The notes under the pieces were generated by a model, which was given only the letters and a program-made list of their open reading frames with translations, did no database searches and had not been told where the DNA came from. Below, piece after piece: positions 24,878-34,100 of a stretch of DNA of 64,000 bases. The stretch is from the NCBI RefSeq assembly GCF_022180365.1, contig NZ_BQKV01000098.1, forward strand, positions 186,001 to 250,000, read 5' to 3'. The stretch comes from Faecalibacterium gallinarum (GTDB taxonomy: Bacteria > Bacillota > Clostridia > Oscillospirales > Ruminococcaceae). Numbering within the stretch: the first letter of the stretch is position 1; every line of letters begins with the position of its first letter. Made by a program: the position numbers and the translations under genes.

Positions 24878-26568
24878 CAGAAGTCACCTCCCGGACCGCC
24901 GGGGCCGATTGCCATCGCAAAGGATTCACCGTCCCGGGTTGCTGTGGCAGCGGAAGCGCTGTAAGCGATGGTGTCGGTTTCTTCAAGACCGCTGGTAATC
25001 TCGATATAGTCATTGTCACTGACGCCGGTTTCTACCTTGACATAGACATAACCCTCCGGGGCGACCATATCGGCAACGGCGTTGGCTGCGCTGGGGGAGT
25101 CCTTTGTCACCAGAACATAGCTGCCCCGGACCAGTGCTGCGTTGGGAATGGAGAGGGCGTTCTCGGCATTGGCCACGGTGATATCTGCGGTGGCATTCAT
25201 GCCGGGCATCAGCTCACCGGTGTCGTCGATCCGAACTGTGACAGGGTAGGTGGTGGTGCCGCCGGTGGTGCTGCCGGTGACCAGGACACTGGTCACAACG
25301 CCGGAGAAGGTTTTGCCCGAGACGGCGTCCACCGTAATCACGGCGTTCTGACCTTCGGATACCGAGAGGATATCCAGCTCGTCGATGTTCAGGGTCATCT
25401 CCAGATAGCTCAAGTCGTAGATGGTGCACAGGGCGTTGTCAGTACTGCTTCCGGTGGTGATCTTCTCACCGGCTTTGACGTTCTTTTTCACGATGATGCC
25501 GCTGATGGGGGCGGTAATGGTATAGTTGTCCAGCTGCTGCTGGGTCTTTTCCATAGAGAGCTGGGCGCTGCGCAGGTTGTTGGAGGCAGACTGAATCTGC
25601 TTGGTCAGCGCGCTGTCCGACAGCTGAACCAGGGCGTCATTGGCGCGGACGGAACTGCCCGGGGTGACGCAGAGGGCGGCCACAGTGCCGCCGGCAGAGG
25701 CGGTGATTTTCTGTTCCCGCTGGTAGCTGAAGTGTGCCGAGGAGAGGGAGCCTACCCCGTTGATGGTGGCGGCCGCGGCCTGGGCGGTGGTCAGACTGCC
25801 GGGGTTGGTCACCGCAATGGTGACGGTGCGGGCCATAATACTGCCGGAGCTGCTGAGCTGGTCGGCGCCCGAGATGGATTCCACCACACCCTGCACCGTC
25901 TCAAACGTGCCGCTCAGGGTGACGATGGCGTTCTGGCCCACGGCAAAGGAGGCGGCATCCACGGCCGGGAACTCCAGAGTCAGCAGCATAACGCTGTCAT
26001 CCCGCAGGACGGCCAACTCCTGACCGGCCTGGACCGTATCTCCCACCCGCACCGAGAAGGAAACCAGAGTGCCTGCCGAAGGGGCGCGGACATATTGGGC
26101 GTCCACCGCCTCGTCGTAGCTGCGCTGGGCCTGCTCCAGAGAGATCTGGGCGGTCTCGAGCTCGTTGGAGGCATCGGAACTGTCGAGGACATAGAGCACT
26201 TCGCCCTGTTCAACATAATCGCCCACTTCAAAATCGGCGCTCAGGACGGTGCCCTGCACCAGAGAGGTGACGTTGTAGCTGTCTGCGGCAGTGATGGTGC
26301 CGGAGTTGCTCAGGGTGTTGGTGATGTTTCGCCGCTCGGGGCTGGTTTCAATATAATCCAGCGCCGTGGTGGCTGCGGGCTTGGCCCGGAGTTTGGGGAC
26401 CAGAATTGCCGCGCCAACCGCGAGCACACAGGCTCCGGCGGCGAGGCGCTTCCAGTTCTTTTTACAAAAGGATAACAACGAGGGGCGGCTGGTGCGGGCA
26501 TCTGAGGCCGCGATTTCAATCTGGACCTCCTGCTCGCTCCGCTCTTCCGGCTTTTTCTTGCGCAGCAT
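24877..26568 (-). CDS. MacA/RND-type efflux periplasmic adaptor subunit
   Basis: A 563-residue membrane-fusion protein: one membrane helix (residues ~44-64), barrel-sandwich/lipoyl halves around GTVLSADFEVGDYVEQGEVLYVLD and the later IIVKKNVKAGEKI, a coiled-coil hairpin, and beta-barrel domain (GMNATADITV). The middle carries a duplicated lipoyl-like insertion, so it is longer than typical MacA (about 370). The C-terminus ends in Gly/Pro-rich GPGGPGGDF. ATG 26568 has AGGAGG upstream; a longer in-frame start at 26685 lacks one. First gene of the operon adaptor-ATPase-permease-SLH protein. Confidence 0.88.
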   Translation of the reverse strand: MLRKKKPEERSEQEVQIEIAASDARTSRPSLLSFCKKNWKRLAAGACVLAVGAAILVPKLRAKPAATTALDYIETSPERRNITNTLSNSGTITAADSYNVTSLVQGTVLSADFEVGDYVEQGEVLYVLDSSDASNELETAQISLEQAQRSYDEAVDAQYVRAPSAGTLVSFSVRVGDTVQAGQELAVLRDDSVMLLTLEFPAVDAASFAVGQNAIVTLSGTFETVQGVVESISGADQLSSSGSIMARTVTIAVTNPGSLTTAQAAAATINGVGSLSSAHFSYQREQKITASAGGTVAALCVTPGSSVRANDALVQLSDSALTKQIQSASNNLRSAQLSMEKTQQQLDNYTITAPISGIIVKKNVKAGEKITTGSSTDNALCTIYDLSYLEMTLNIDELDILSVSEGQNAVITVDAVSGKTFSGVVTSVLVTGSTTGGTTTYPVTVRIDDTGELMPGMNATADITVANAENALSIPNAALVRGSYVLVTKDSPSAANAVADMVAPEGYVYVKVETGVSDNDYIEITSGLEETDTIAYSASAATATRDGESFAMAIGPGGPGGDF

Positions 26569-27312
26569 TCTAATACAAACCTCCTGATTATTCTGGCGCG
26601 GCGGCAGGATCTGCCGCCGGATAAACGGGCCGTTTGCGCCGCAAGGCGCGCACGACCCGATGATAAAACTATACCACGGTCCCACCTTAAAACAAGTCGA
26701 ACACCGAATTTTTCATCCTTATTTAATCAGCTTTTCACCAATTTCTGTATTTTCATACAAATCTATCACAAATTAAGAAGTCGTTTGGGGCTTTGGCCCG
26801 GCGGGCCGGGGCCTGCGTTGCGGGTTTTTCTTGCAGCGGGATCCATTCAAACCTCCATTCCTTGATGAGGACTCTGGCACTATACCATAGAATACGAATA
26901 AAGGTCCGTCAGTCCTGCATGCTCCAAGGCTTGTTTCTACGGTCGCGGGCCGGCTCGGTGGACGGGGGACTACTCTGACTTTACCACTTCCACTAAGGGG
27001 AAGGTCAAGAAAAATTTGCAAAATTCCATACCATCGGCAGCCGGCGGCCTGTTGAGGGGCTCTCCGAGAAACGAGTCCTCTCGGATCTCTGCTGGTCTGT
27101 TTTGAAAAGCACCGGGATAATGAGATAGAGCAGCTTTTGGTAAAAGGCCCCGGAGGGTTGACGCCGCTGGGGAAATATGATATTCTATCCATGGTTAGCG
27201 GCCGCTAATTGCGGCTGCTGTTATTTTATGAGCGATGTTAGCTATAACTAACATTCGGCCTTTACAGCCTCAATCTCAGGGTGTGCGGCCGGCGGAAAAG
27301 GGAGAACAGGAT
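26569..27312 (+). promoter_or_regulatory. Long divergent intergenic region with promoter and palindromes
   Basis: No convincing gene is visible in these ~740 bp. The right side holds a sigma-A promoter TTGACG (27158-27163), 17-bp spacer, TATTCT (27181-27186), followed by a perfect 14-bp palindrome TTAGCGGCCGCTAA (27195-27208) and a second near-palindrome ATGTTAG-N6-CTAACAT (27235-27254, 18 of 20 positions symmetric). The GTTAG/CTAAC arms resemble DtxR/IdeR-type metal-regulator boxes. The left side must contain the efflux operon promoter, which I could not place. Confidence 0.65.
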
Positions 27313-29049
27313 ATGATGATCAATAAAAAGCTGATCGGGATGGTCGGCGAGAGCAGGCGGTATATTGCCGCCAATGTGGCGTTCCAGTGGTGCGCCCTGG
27401 GGGCAAACCTTGTTTTGATTGGCAGCATCTGCCGTTTGCTGGAGCGGCTTTACCGGGGGACTGTTCTGGCAGAAGATTTGACTCTGACAGCAGGCGTGGT
27501 GCTGGGGGCGGTGGCAGTTCGGTTCGGCTGTGCCATCGGCGCGGCCCGAATGAGTTATTTATCCAGCAGGGCCGTCAAGCGGGTTCTGCGGGAGAAAATC
27601 TACCAGAAACTCCTGCGGCTGGGTGCGGGCTATAAACAGCATGTCCAGACCAGCGAGGTTGTTCAGGTGGCGGTGGAAGGGGTGGACCAGCTGGAAACCT
27701 ACTTTGGAGCGTATCTGCCCCAGTTCTTTTATGCAATGCTGGCCCCCCTGACCCTTTTTGCGGCCCTCAGTTTTGTCAACCTGCCCTCGGCGTTGCTGCT
27801 GCTGGTCTGCGTGCCGCTGATTCCGGCCGCCATTGCGGCGGTCCAAACCTGGGCGAAAAAACTGCTGAGCAAATATTGGAACCAGTATACAGCCCTGGGG
27901 GATACCTTCCTGGAAAATTTGCAGGGCCTGACCACCTTAAAGGTTTACCAGGCGGATGCCTTTAAAAACGAGGAAATGAACCGGGAATCGGAGAAATTCC
28001 GCCGGATCACCATGAAGGTGCTGACCATGCAGCTCAATTCCATTACCATCATGGACCTGATTGCCTACGGCGGCGCTGCGGCCGGGATGATTCTGGCGGT
28101 GAGCCAGTTCCGCGCGGGGCGGGTGGGGCTGGGAGGCTGCCTGGCAATTTTGCTGCTGGCGGCGGATTTCTTTCTCCCCATGCGGCTGCTGGGCAGTTTT
28201 TTCCACATTGCCATGAATGGTATGGCCGCCTCCGATAAGATTTTCCGGCTGCTGGAATTGTCTGAGCCGGATCGGGAAGGTAAACCGATGCCCGCAGATT
28301 GCACCATCCGGTGCAGCGGGCTTCACTTCGGCTATGAACCGGGGCGGGAAATCCTTCGGGGGGTGGACCTGCTCTGCCCGGCGGGCAGCTTCACGGCACT
28401 GGTAGGGGAGAGCGGCTGCGGCAAATCCACCCTGGCCTCCCTGCTCATGGGTCGGAGCCGGGGCTATACCGGCCAGATTACGGTAGGCGGTTTGTCTCTT
28501 GATAAAATCGCGGAGGCCAGCCTGCTGCAAAACTTCACTTATGTCAGCCACCAGAGCTATCTGTTCCAGGGCACCGTCCGAGAGAATCTGCGGATGGGCT
28601 GCCCCGATGCAGACGACAGCGCCCTCTGGGCGGTTTTGGAACGTGTCCGGCTGGCGGATTTCCTCCGCAGTGAACAGGGGCTGGATACCCTGCTGACCGA
28701 AAAAGCTTCCAACCTTTCGGGTGGTCAGTGCCAGCGGCTGGCGCTGGCACGGGCCCTGCTCCACGACAGCCCGGTGTATCTCTTTGATGAGGCTACCTCC
28801 AACATCGATGTGGAGAGCGAGAATGTCATCATGGCCGAGATTCGGGCCCTGGCCCGGACTAAAACGGTGCTGCTGATTTCCCACCGGCTGGCCAACGTGG
28901 CGGATGCAGACCAGATTTATGTGTTGGCGGGGGGCCGGGTGGCCGAACACGGCAGCCATCCGGAACTGCTGGCCCGGGGCGGCGCCTATGCCCGGCTCTG
29001 GAACGCCCAGCAGGCCCTGGAAAATTACCGGAAGGAGGCCGCTGTATGA
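27313..29049 (+). CDS. ABC exporter half-transporter, CydD-like
   Basis: About 578 residues: a six-helix exporter membrane domain (residues ~10-310) and an ATPase domain (~330-570) with Walker A GESGCGKST, signature NLSGGQCQR and Walker B VYLFDEATSNID. The layout and pairing resemble CydD of the thiol exporter CydDC. ATG 27313 (or 27316) follows AAGGGAG; an earlier in-frame ATG at 27235 lies inside the operator palindrome. The partner gene overlaps the 3' end by 4 bp. Possible substrates are thiols, haem or siderophore; the palindromic operator hints at metal control. Confidence 0.88.
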   Translation: MMINKKLIGMVGESRRYIAANVAFQWCALGANLVLIGSICRLLERLYRGTVLAEDLTLTAGVVLGAVAVRFGCAIGAARMSYLSSRAVKRVLREKIYQKLLRLGAGYKQHVQTSEVVQVAVEGVDQLETYFGAYLPQFFYAMLAPLTLFAALSFVNLPSALLLLVCVPLIPAAIAAVQTWAKKLLSKYWNQYTALGDTFLENLQGLTTLKVYQADAFKNEEMNRESEKFRRITMKVLTMQLNSITIMDLIAYGGAAAGMILAVSQFRAGRVGLGGCLAILLLAADFFLPMRLLGSFFHIAMNGMAASDKIFRLLELSEPDREGKPMPADCTIRCSGLHFGYEPGREILRGVDLLCPAGSFTALVGESGCGKSTLASLLMGRSRGYTGQITVGGLSLDKIAEASLLQNFTYVSHQSYLFQGTVRENLRMGCPDADDSALWAVLERVRLADFLRSEQGLDTLLTEKASNLSGGQCQRLALARALLHDSPVYLFDEATSNIDVESENVIMAEIRALARTKTVLLISHRLANVADADQIYVLAGGRVAEHGSHPELLARGGAYARLWNAQQALENYRKEAAV

Positions 29050-30710
29050 AGAAAGAACAGAGAAGCGGTTTTATTGTAATGGCCCGGCTCATTGGGCTTG
29101 TCCGTCCCTTGGGAGGGTATATGACCCTGGCGGTTTTGCTGGGTCTTCTGGGCCATCTGTGCGCGGCCTTTATCACGATTTTGGGCGGCTATGCGGTGTT
29201 GTCGGTTCTGGGCTTTGCACTGCGGATGCCTTTATGGGCGCTGTTTGCCTGTGCGGCGATTTTTGCGGTTCTGCGTGGGGTTTTGCGCTATGGGGAGCAG
29301 GCCTGCAACCATTTTATCGCCTTTAAACTTCTGGCTCTGATCCGGGATAAGGTGTTCCGGGCCCTGCGGCGGCTCTGCCCCGCCAAGCTGGAAGGCCGGG
29401 GCAAAGGAGATTTGATCTCGGTCATTACCTCCGATATTGAGCTTTTGGAGGTCTTTTACGCTCACACCATCTCTCCTGCGCTGATCGCTGCACTGTTTTC
29501 GGTGATAATGTGTCTGTTCATCGGCCAGTATCATGGGCTTCTGGGGCTGCTGGCTCTGGCGGCGTATCTGACAGTGGGGGTGGCGGTGCCGGTGCTGACC
29601 TCCCGTTTCAGCGGAGCGGACGGGCTGCATCTGCGGACCAAAACCGGAGCCCTGAGCAGCTTTGTGTTGGACAGCCTGCGGGGTTTGCCCGAAACCCAGC
29701 AGTACGGCCAGGGCTCGGCCCGGCTGGCTGAAATGAACCGCCGCACCGACGAGCTGGCCGCCGATGAAGCGCGTTTGAAGCGGACCGCCGGGCGGAACAG
29801 TGCGGCCACCGGCGCGCTGCTGCTCCTCTTTGATCTGGCCATGCTGCTGGCGTCGGCGGCCCTCTATGGTCGGCAGGCTGTGGGATTTGACGGAGTGCTG
29901 ATCCCCACCCTGGCCCTGATGAGTTCTTTCGGCCCGGTGGTGGCTCTGGCCAACCTGGGCAGTACCCTTCAGAACACCTTTGCTGCCGGGAACCGGGTGC
30001 TGGATATCCTGGAGGAAACTCCGGTGGTGGAGGATGTCACCGGTCAGAGCGAGACCGGGTTTGCCGGGGCTGCGGCTGAGGGGGTAGGCTTTTCCTACGG
30101 CGACGGGCCGATTTTGCAGGGAGTAAGCCTCACCGTGCCCCAAAACGAGATCGTTGGGATTGTGGGCCGGAGCGGCAGCGGAAAATCCACCCTGCTGAAA
30201 CTGTTCATGCGGTTCTGGCAGACCCAGTCCGGCCGGATTACCCTGTCGGGCCGGGACGTGGACCAGATCAATACCGCCAACCTCCGGGCGCTGGAAGGTT
30301 TTGTGGCCCAGGAAACCCACCTGTTCCACGACAGCATCCGCAACAACCTGCGGATTGCCAAGCGGGACGCCACCGATGAGGAAATTGCCGCGGCCTGTAA
30401 AAAGGCTTCCATCCATGACTTTATTCTCAGCCTGCCTCAGGGATATGACACCCCGGTGGGCGAGCTGGGGGATACCCTCTCGGGAGGTGAGCGGCAGCGG
30501 CTGGGTCTGGCCCGGGCGTTTTTGCACGACGCGCCCCTGATCTTGCTGGATGAGCCCACCAGCAACCTGGACAGCCTGAATGAAGCGGTGATCCTGCGCT
30601 CCCTGCGGGAAGAGGGCCGGGGCAAAACGGTGGTGCTGGTGTCTCACCGGGAGTCTACCATGCGGGTGGCCGATCGGATCTACTCGGTGGAAAACGGGAG
30701 GGTGAGCTGA
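29046..30710 (+). CDS. ABC exporter half-transporter, CydC-like
   Basis: A 554-residue half-transporter with membrane domain and ATPase (Walker A GRSGSGKST, signature TLSGGERQR, Walker B LILLDEPTSNLD, H-loop VSHRES). The segment RYGEQACNHFIAFKLLALIRD, then GDLISVITSDIELLE, is typical of CydC. Its ATG overlaps the previous stop (ATGA), which implies translational coupling and a heterodimer with the CydD-like protein. Cytochrome bd genes are not nearby, so a role in respiratory assembly is not supported by context. Confidence 0.88.
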   Translation: MKKEQRSGFIVMARLIGLVRPLGGYMTLAVLLGLLGHLCAAFITILGGYAVLSVLGFALRMPLWALFACAAIFAVLRGVLRYGEQACNHFIAFKLLALIRDKVFRALRRLCPAKLEGRGKGDLISVITSDIELLEVFYAHTISPALIAALFSVIMCLFIGQYHGLLGLLALAAYLTVGVAVPVLTSRFSGADGLHLRTKTGALSSFVLDSLRGLPETQQYGQGSARLAEMNRRTDELAADEARLKRTAGRNSAATGALLLLFDLAMLLASAALYGRQAVGFDGVLIPTLALMSSFGPVVALANLGSTLQNTFAAGNRVLDILEETPVVEDVTGQSETGFAGAAAEGVGFSYGDGPILQGVSLTVPQNEIVGIVGRSGSGKSTLLKLFMRFWQTQSGRITLSGRDVDQINTANLRALEGFVAQETHLFHDSIRNNLRIAKRDATDEEIAAACKKASIHDFILSLPQGYDTPVGELGDTLSGGERQRLGLARAFLHDAPLILLDEPTSNLDSLNEAVILRSLREEGRGKTVVLVSHRESTMRVADRIYSVENGRVS

Positions 30711-31045
30711 TGGACCTGCAATCCAAGCGGGAGAGGGAAAAGGCGATGGTCTCCGAGATGATCGCCCTCTATTGCGAAAAGAAGCATGGGGGCAAAGGTC
30801 TCTGCCCTGCGTGTGCCGCCCTGGACGCCTATGCCCGGATGCGGAGCGACAAGTGCCCCTTTATGGAGACCAAGACCTTCTGCTCCAACTGCAAAGTCCA
30901 CTGCTATCAGCCCGAAATGCGGGCCAGGATTCGGGAAGTGATGCGGTTTGCCGGCCCCCGGATGCTGTTCCGCCACCCGGGGGCGGTGCTCCGCCACATG
31001 ATCGAAACCAAACGGGAAAAAAGACGACTGGAGAGGGAACCATGA
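30710..31045 (+). CDS. YgbA/nitrous-oxide-stimulated-promoter family protein
   Basis: A 111-residue basic protein with seven Cys: C22, C32 and C35 (CPAC), C49, C58 and C61 (CSNC), C65, suggesting a metal or iron-sulfur site. The KREREKAMVSEMIALYC start and PFMETKTFCSNCKVHCY core match the 'nitrous oxide-stimulated promoter' family (E. coli YgbA). The start overlaps the upstream stop by one base (TGATG). Known members are linked to nitrosative stress; here it sits in a four-gene operon with an ABC exporter and a YbaN-family protein. Confidence 0.85.
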   Translation: MDLQSKREREKAMVSEMIALYCEKKHGGKGLCPACAALDAYARMRSDKCPFMETKTFCSNCKVHCYQPEMRARIREVMRFAGPRMLFRHPGAVLRHMIETKREKRRLEREP

Positions 31046-31428
31046 AGCTGAAAAAGTTTTTTTACATCGCGGTGGGCTGCCTCAGCCTGGGCCTAGGGGC
31101 CCTGGGGGCGGTTCTGCCCCTGCTGCCGGCCTTCCCCTTTTTGCTGCTGGCGGCCTGCTGCTTTGGCAAAAGTTCCCAGCGGCTTCACCGCTGGTTTACC
31201 GGCACCCGGCTTTATAAAGAAAACCTGGAAAGCTATGTCCAGGGCAAGGGGATGACCAAAAAAGCCAAGATCCGGATTATGGTCACAGTCACAGCCCTGA
31301 TGAGCGTTGGCTTTGTCCTGATGCATCAGGTGCCGGTGGGCCAGATCGTCCTGGGCGGCGTCTGGGCGTTCCACATTCTCTATTTCATTTTTGGCGTCAA
31401 AACACTGCCGGTTCGGCAGGAAGAGTGA
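31042..31428 (+). CDS. YbaN/DUF454 family inner-membrane protein
   Basis: A 128-residue membrane protein with an N-terminal helix pair (FYIAVGCLSLGLGALGAVLP, then LPAFPFLLLAACCFGKSS) and two C-terminal helices. The sequence LHRWFTGTRLYKENLESY is the family signature. Function is unknown. Start overlaps the YgbA-family stop by 4 bp. Last gene of the operon, followed by a terminator. Confidence 0.9.
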   Translation: MKLKKFFYIAVGCLSLGLGALGAVLPLLPAFPFLLLAACCFGKSSQRLHRWFTGTRLYKENLESYVQGKGMTKKAKIRIMVTVTALMSVGFVLMHQVPVGQIVLGGVWAFHILYFIFGVKTLPVRQEE

Positions 31429-31457
31429 ACTTTCCGCCACAGGCGTTTATAAAGAAA

Positions 31458-31506
31458 AGGGCCGTTCCCTCTGCATAGAGCGCAGGGGAGAACGGCCTGT
31501 TTTTCG
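31458..31506. terminator. Terminator of the CydDC-like operon
   Basis: GGGCCGTTC-CCTCTGC and GCAGGGGAGAACGGCC arms with T-run at 31500-31504; probably bidirectional with the TetR gene end. Confidence 0.85.
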
Positions 31507-31508
31507 TC

Positions 31509-32078
31509 TTATGGGTGTTCGGCAGGGCGGGCGCCTGCCGCTTCTTCAAACAGAATCTTTGAACTGCTTTCGGTGATCCGGCTGATGGCGGAAATGATGG
31601 TTCGCTCATCGTAGGCGCGGCTCTCCCGCATGGCGTAGTACCCCCCAAAGATGGCATAACTCAGGTAGATGTTGAAGAAAGGATCGTCCTGGTATTGGGG
31701 GTAGGCCTGAAAGATCAGCTCCCGCAGGGCGGCGTTCAGCTGAACAATCAGATGGCCGCTTTGACTGCCCGAAAACAACGTGCCGGTGATGGATGCCTGG
31801 GAGCGGAAGGCGGCGAAAAGCTCCTCGGTGAATACCTTGGGCTGCTCCACCACATAGTTGGGATGGGGGAGATTCTCCACAATCTGGCGGATCACGTCGC
31901 TTTCCAGTTGGTTGGAGAGATCAAACACATCGGTGAAATGGGTGTAAAAGGTGGATTTGTTGATCTCCGCTTTTTCGCACAGCTCCTTAACGGTGATTTT
32001 TTCCAATGGCTTTCGGGCACGCAGCTCCAGAAAAGCATTGATGATGCTGCGCCGCGTTTTTTTAATCCGCGGATCCAT
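31509..32078 (-). CDS. TetR family transcriptional regulator
   Basis: A 189-residue TetR protein: helix-turn-helix at residues ~8-55 (KKTRRSIINAFLELRARKPL, then TVKELCEKAEINKSTFYTHF), then a helical ligand domain. AAGGAGGG seven bases before ATG 32078 rules out the 7-residue longer start. It diverges from glgB with ~146 bp between starts and converges on the CydDC-like operon. Target unknown, possibly its own gene or glgB. Confidence 0.88.
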   Translation of the reverse strand: MDPRIKKTRRSIINAFLELRARKPLEKITVKELCEKAEINKSTFYTHFTDVFDLSNQLESDVIRQIVENLPHPNYVVEQPKVFTEELFAAFRSQASITGTLFSGSQSGHLIVQLNAALRELIFQAYPQYQDDPFFNIYLSYAIFGGYYAMRESRAYDERTIISAISRITESSSKILFEEAAGARPAEHP

Positions 32079-32224
32079 GGCCAAGCCCTCCTTCGACAAT
32101 TTTAGAAAAGAGTTGTTTTTCCGACGAGTGACGAAAAATGCCGGTGTACAAATAAAAGAACTGTTTTTATACTTGCATTATAGTCTGAAAACCAACTGAT
32201 GTCCAGAAAAAGAGGGAAATATAG

Positions 32225-34024
32225 ATGGATTTTTACGGGTTTTATACCGGCCAGGAGTTTGAAGCCTACAAATATTTGGGCGCGCACCCGGAGATGGACG
32301 GCCAAACAGTGTTCCGCACCTTTGCGCCGGAAGCAGAGCGGATCGCTCTGATCGGTGATTTCAACGACTGGCAGGAACAGGAGATGGAGCGGGTCTACGA
32401 CGGCAACTTCTGGGAGTGCCGGGTGGAGGGCGCCCAGCCTGGGATGCGGTATAAATACCGGATCACCGGCAAAGGGGGCAAAACCCTGGACCATTGCGAC
32501 CCCTATGGCTTCGGCAGCGAAAAACGCCCCGCTACCGCCTCGGTCCTCTGCCCGCTGGAAAATTACTGCTTCGGGGATGACAAGTGGATACGCAGCCGGG
32601 GTGATACCCTGGGCCGGCCCATGAACATCTACGAGGTTCATTTTGGTTCTTGGGTGCGGCGGTCCGATGAGCCGGACGACTGGTACAGCTACGCCGAAAT
32701 GGCCGAACAGCTGATCCCGTATTTGAAGGAGAACGGTTACAACTATCTGGAATTGATGCCTCTGGCGGAGCACCCCTGCGATGAATCCTGGGGCTACCAG
32801 AGCACCGGGTTTTTCAGCCCTACCGCCCGGTATGGTTCGCCGGACGAACTGCGTTATTTTATCGACCAGTGCCACCAAAACCAGATCGGCGTGATTATGG
32901 ATTTTGTGCCGGTCCATTTTGCGGTGGATGATTACGCCCTCTGGAACTACGACGGGACGGCTCTCTACGAATACCCCAATACGGCCGTGGGCCGCAGCGA
33001 GTGGGGCAGCTGCAACTTTATGCATTCCCGGGGGGAGGTGCGCAGCTTTTTGCAGTCGGCGGCCCTCTATTGGCTGCGGGAGTTCCACATCGACGGGCTG
33101 CGGATGGATGCCGTCAGCAACCTGATCTACTGGCAGGGCGACCCCGCCCGGGGGGAGAACAAAGGGGCTATCCAGTTTTTGCAGACCATGAACAGCGGCC
33201 TCAAGCATCTGGAACCCCATGCGATTCTGATTGCAGAGGACTCCACCACTTTCCCGGGGGTGACCAGGGCGGCCAACGAGGGGGGACTGGGGTTTGACTA
33301 CAAGTGGGATTTGGGATGGATGCACGATACCCTCTCCTATTTCCAGAGCTCGCCGGAAACCCGGCCGGGGCTGGCCCACCAGCTGACCTTCTCCATGCAC
33401 TACTTCCCCAACGAGCGGTATCTGCTGCCCCTCTCCCACGATGAGGTGGTCCACGGCAAGGCCACCATCCTCCAGAAGATGCACGGCGACTATGAGGAAA
33501 AGTTCCCCCAGGTTCGTGCCCTTTACCTGTATATGATGGCCCACCCGGGCAAAAAGCTGAACTTTATGGGCAACGAGATCGGCCAGTTCCGGGAGTGGGA
33601 CGAGAGCCGCCAGCAGGACTGGAACCTGCTGGAATACCCCATCCACGACGCGCTCTTCCATTTTATGCGGGAGCTGAACCACCTCTATCTGCGCTGCCCG
33701 GCTCTCTGGCAGGCGGATTATCAGCCCGAGGGTTTTGCCTGGCTGGACTGTGGGCAGGAGGAGCAATGTTATTTTGCCTTTGAGCGCCGGTGCGAAAAAC
33801 AGCGGCTGGTATTCCTCTTTAATTTCTCCAATCAGGCTCTGGAGGACTGCCCGGTGCAGGTGGAACACTGCCGGGCCCTCTGGCCCCTGCTCTATACCGA
33901 CTGGGAGCCCTTCAACGGCAGCGAACCGGAGGACCTGGACCCGGTTCTGCTGGATGAGGAGGGGAGGGTGGAGCTCACCCTGGCCCCTTATTCGGGGCTC
34001 TGTTTCGCGGTGGAGGAAGATTAA
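32225..34024 (+). CDS. glgB: 1,4-alpha-glucan branching enzyme
   Basis: A 599-residue GH13 enzyme: N-terminal CBM48-like domain (residues ~20-110, FAPEAERIALIGDFNDW), (beta/alpha)8 barrel with catalytic Asp295 (GLRMDAVSN), Glu338 (LIAEDST) and Asp406 (LSHDEVVHGK), and a C-terminal beta domain. It creates alpha-1,6 branches in glycogen. Length is slightly below typical (620-730) because the N-terminal extension is short. No other glycogen genes lie nearby; it stands alone between a TetR gene and a terminator. Confidence 0.95.
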   Translation: MDFYGFYTGQEFEAYKYLGAHPEMDGQTVFRTFAPEAERIALIGDFNDWQEQEMERVYDGNFWECRVEGAQPGMRYKYRITGKGGKTLDHCDPYGFGSEKRPATASVLCPLENYCFGDDKWIRSRGDTLGRPMNIYEVHFGSWVRRSDEPDDWYSYAEMAEQLIPYLKENGYNYLELMPLAEHPCDESWGYQSTGFFSPTARYGSPDELRYFIDQCHQNQIGVIMDFVPVHFAVDDYALWNYDGTALYEYPNTAVGRSEWGSCNFMHSRGEVRSFLQSAALYWLREFHIDGLRMDAVSNLIYWQGDPARGENKGAIQFLQTMNSGLKHLEPHAILIAEDSTTFPGVTRAANEGGLGFDYKWDLGWMHDTLSYFQSSPETRPGLAHQLTFSMHYFPNERYLLPLSHDEVVHGKATILQKMHGDYEEKFPQVRALYLYMMAHPGKKLNFMGNEIGQFREWDESRQQDWNLLEYPIHDALFHFMRELNHLYLRCPALWQADYQPEGFAWLDCGQEEQCYFAFERRCEKQRLVFLFNFSNQALEDCPVQVEHCRALWPLLYTDWEPFNGSEPEDLDPVLLDEEGRVELTLAPYSGLCFAVEED

Positions 34025-34051
34025 ATCATTTAAAATCGCATAAACAAACCC

Positions 34052-34082
34052 GCCCCCGGCTGAAAAGGCCGGGGGCTTTCTG
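34052..34082. terminator. Terminator after glgB
   Basis: GCCCCCGGC (34052-34060), seven-base loop, GCCGGGGGC (34068-34076), TTTCTGTTGTTTT. Confidence 0.9.
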
Positions 34083-34100
34083 TTGTTTTGGGATGGATTC

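Noticed and set aside
26773-27192. Open frames on both strands between the efflux and CydDC-like operons
   Set aside because: No similarity, no ribosome site, and the region contains the promoter for 27313.
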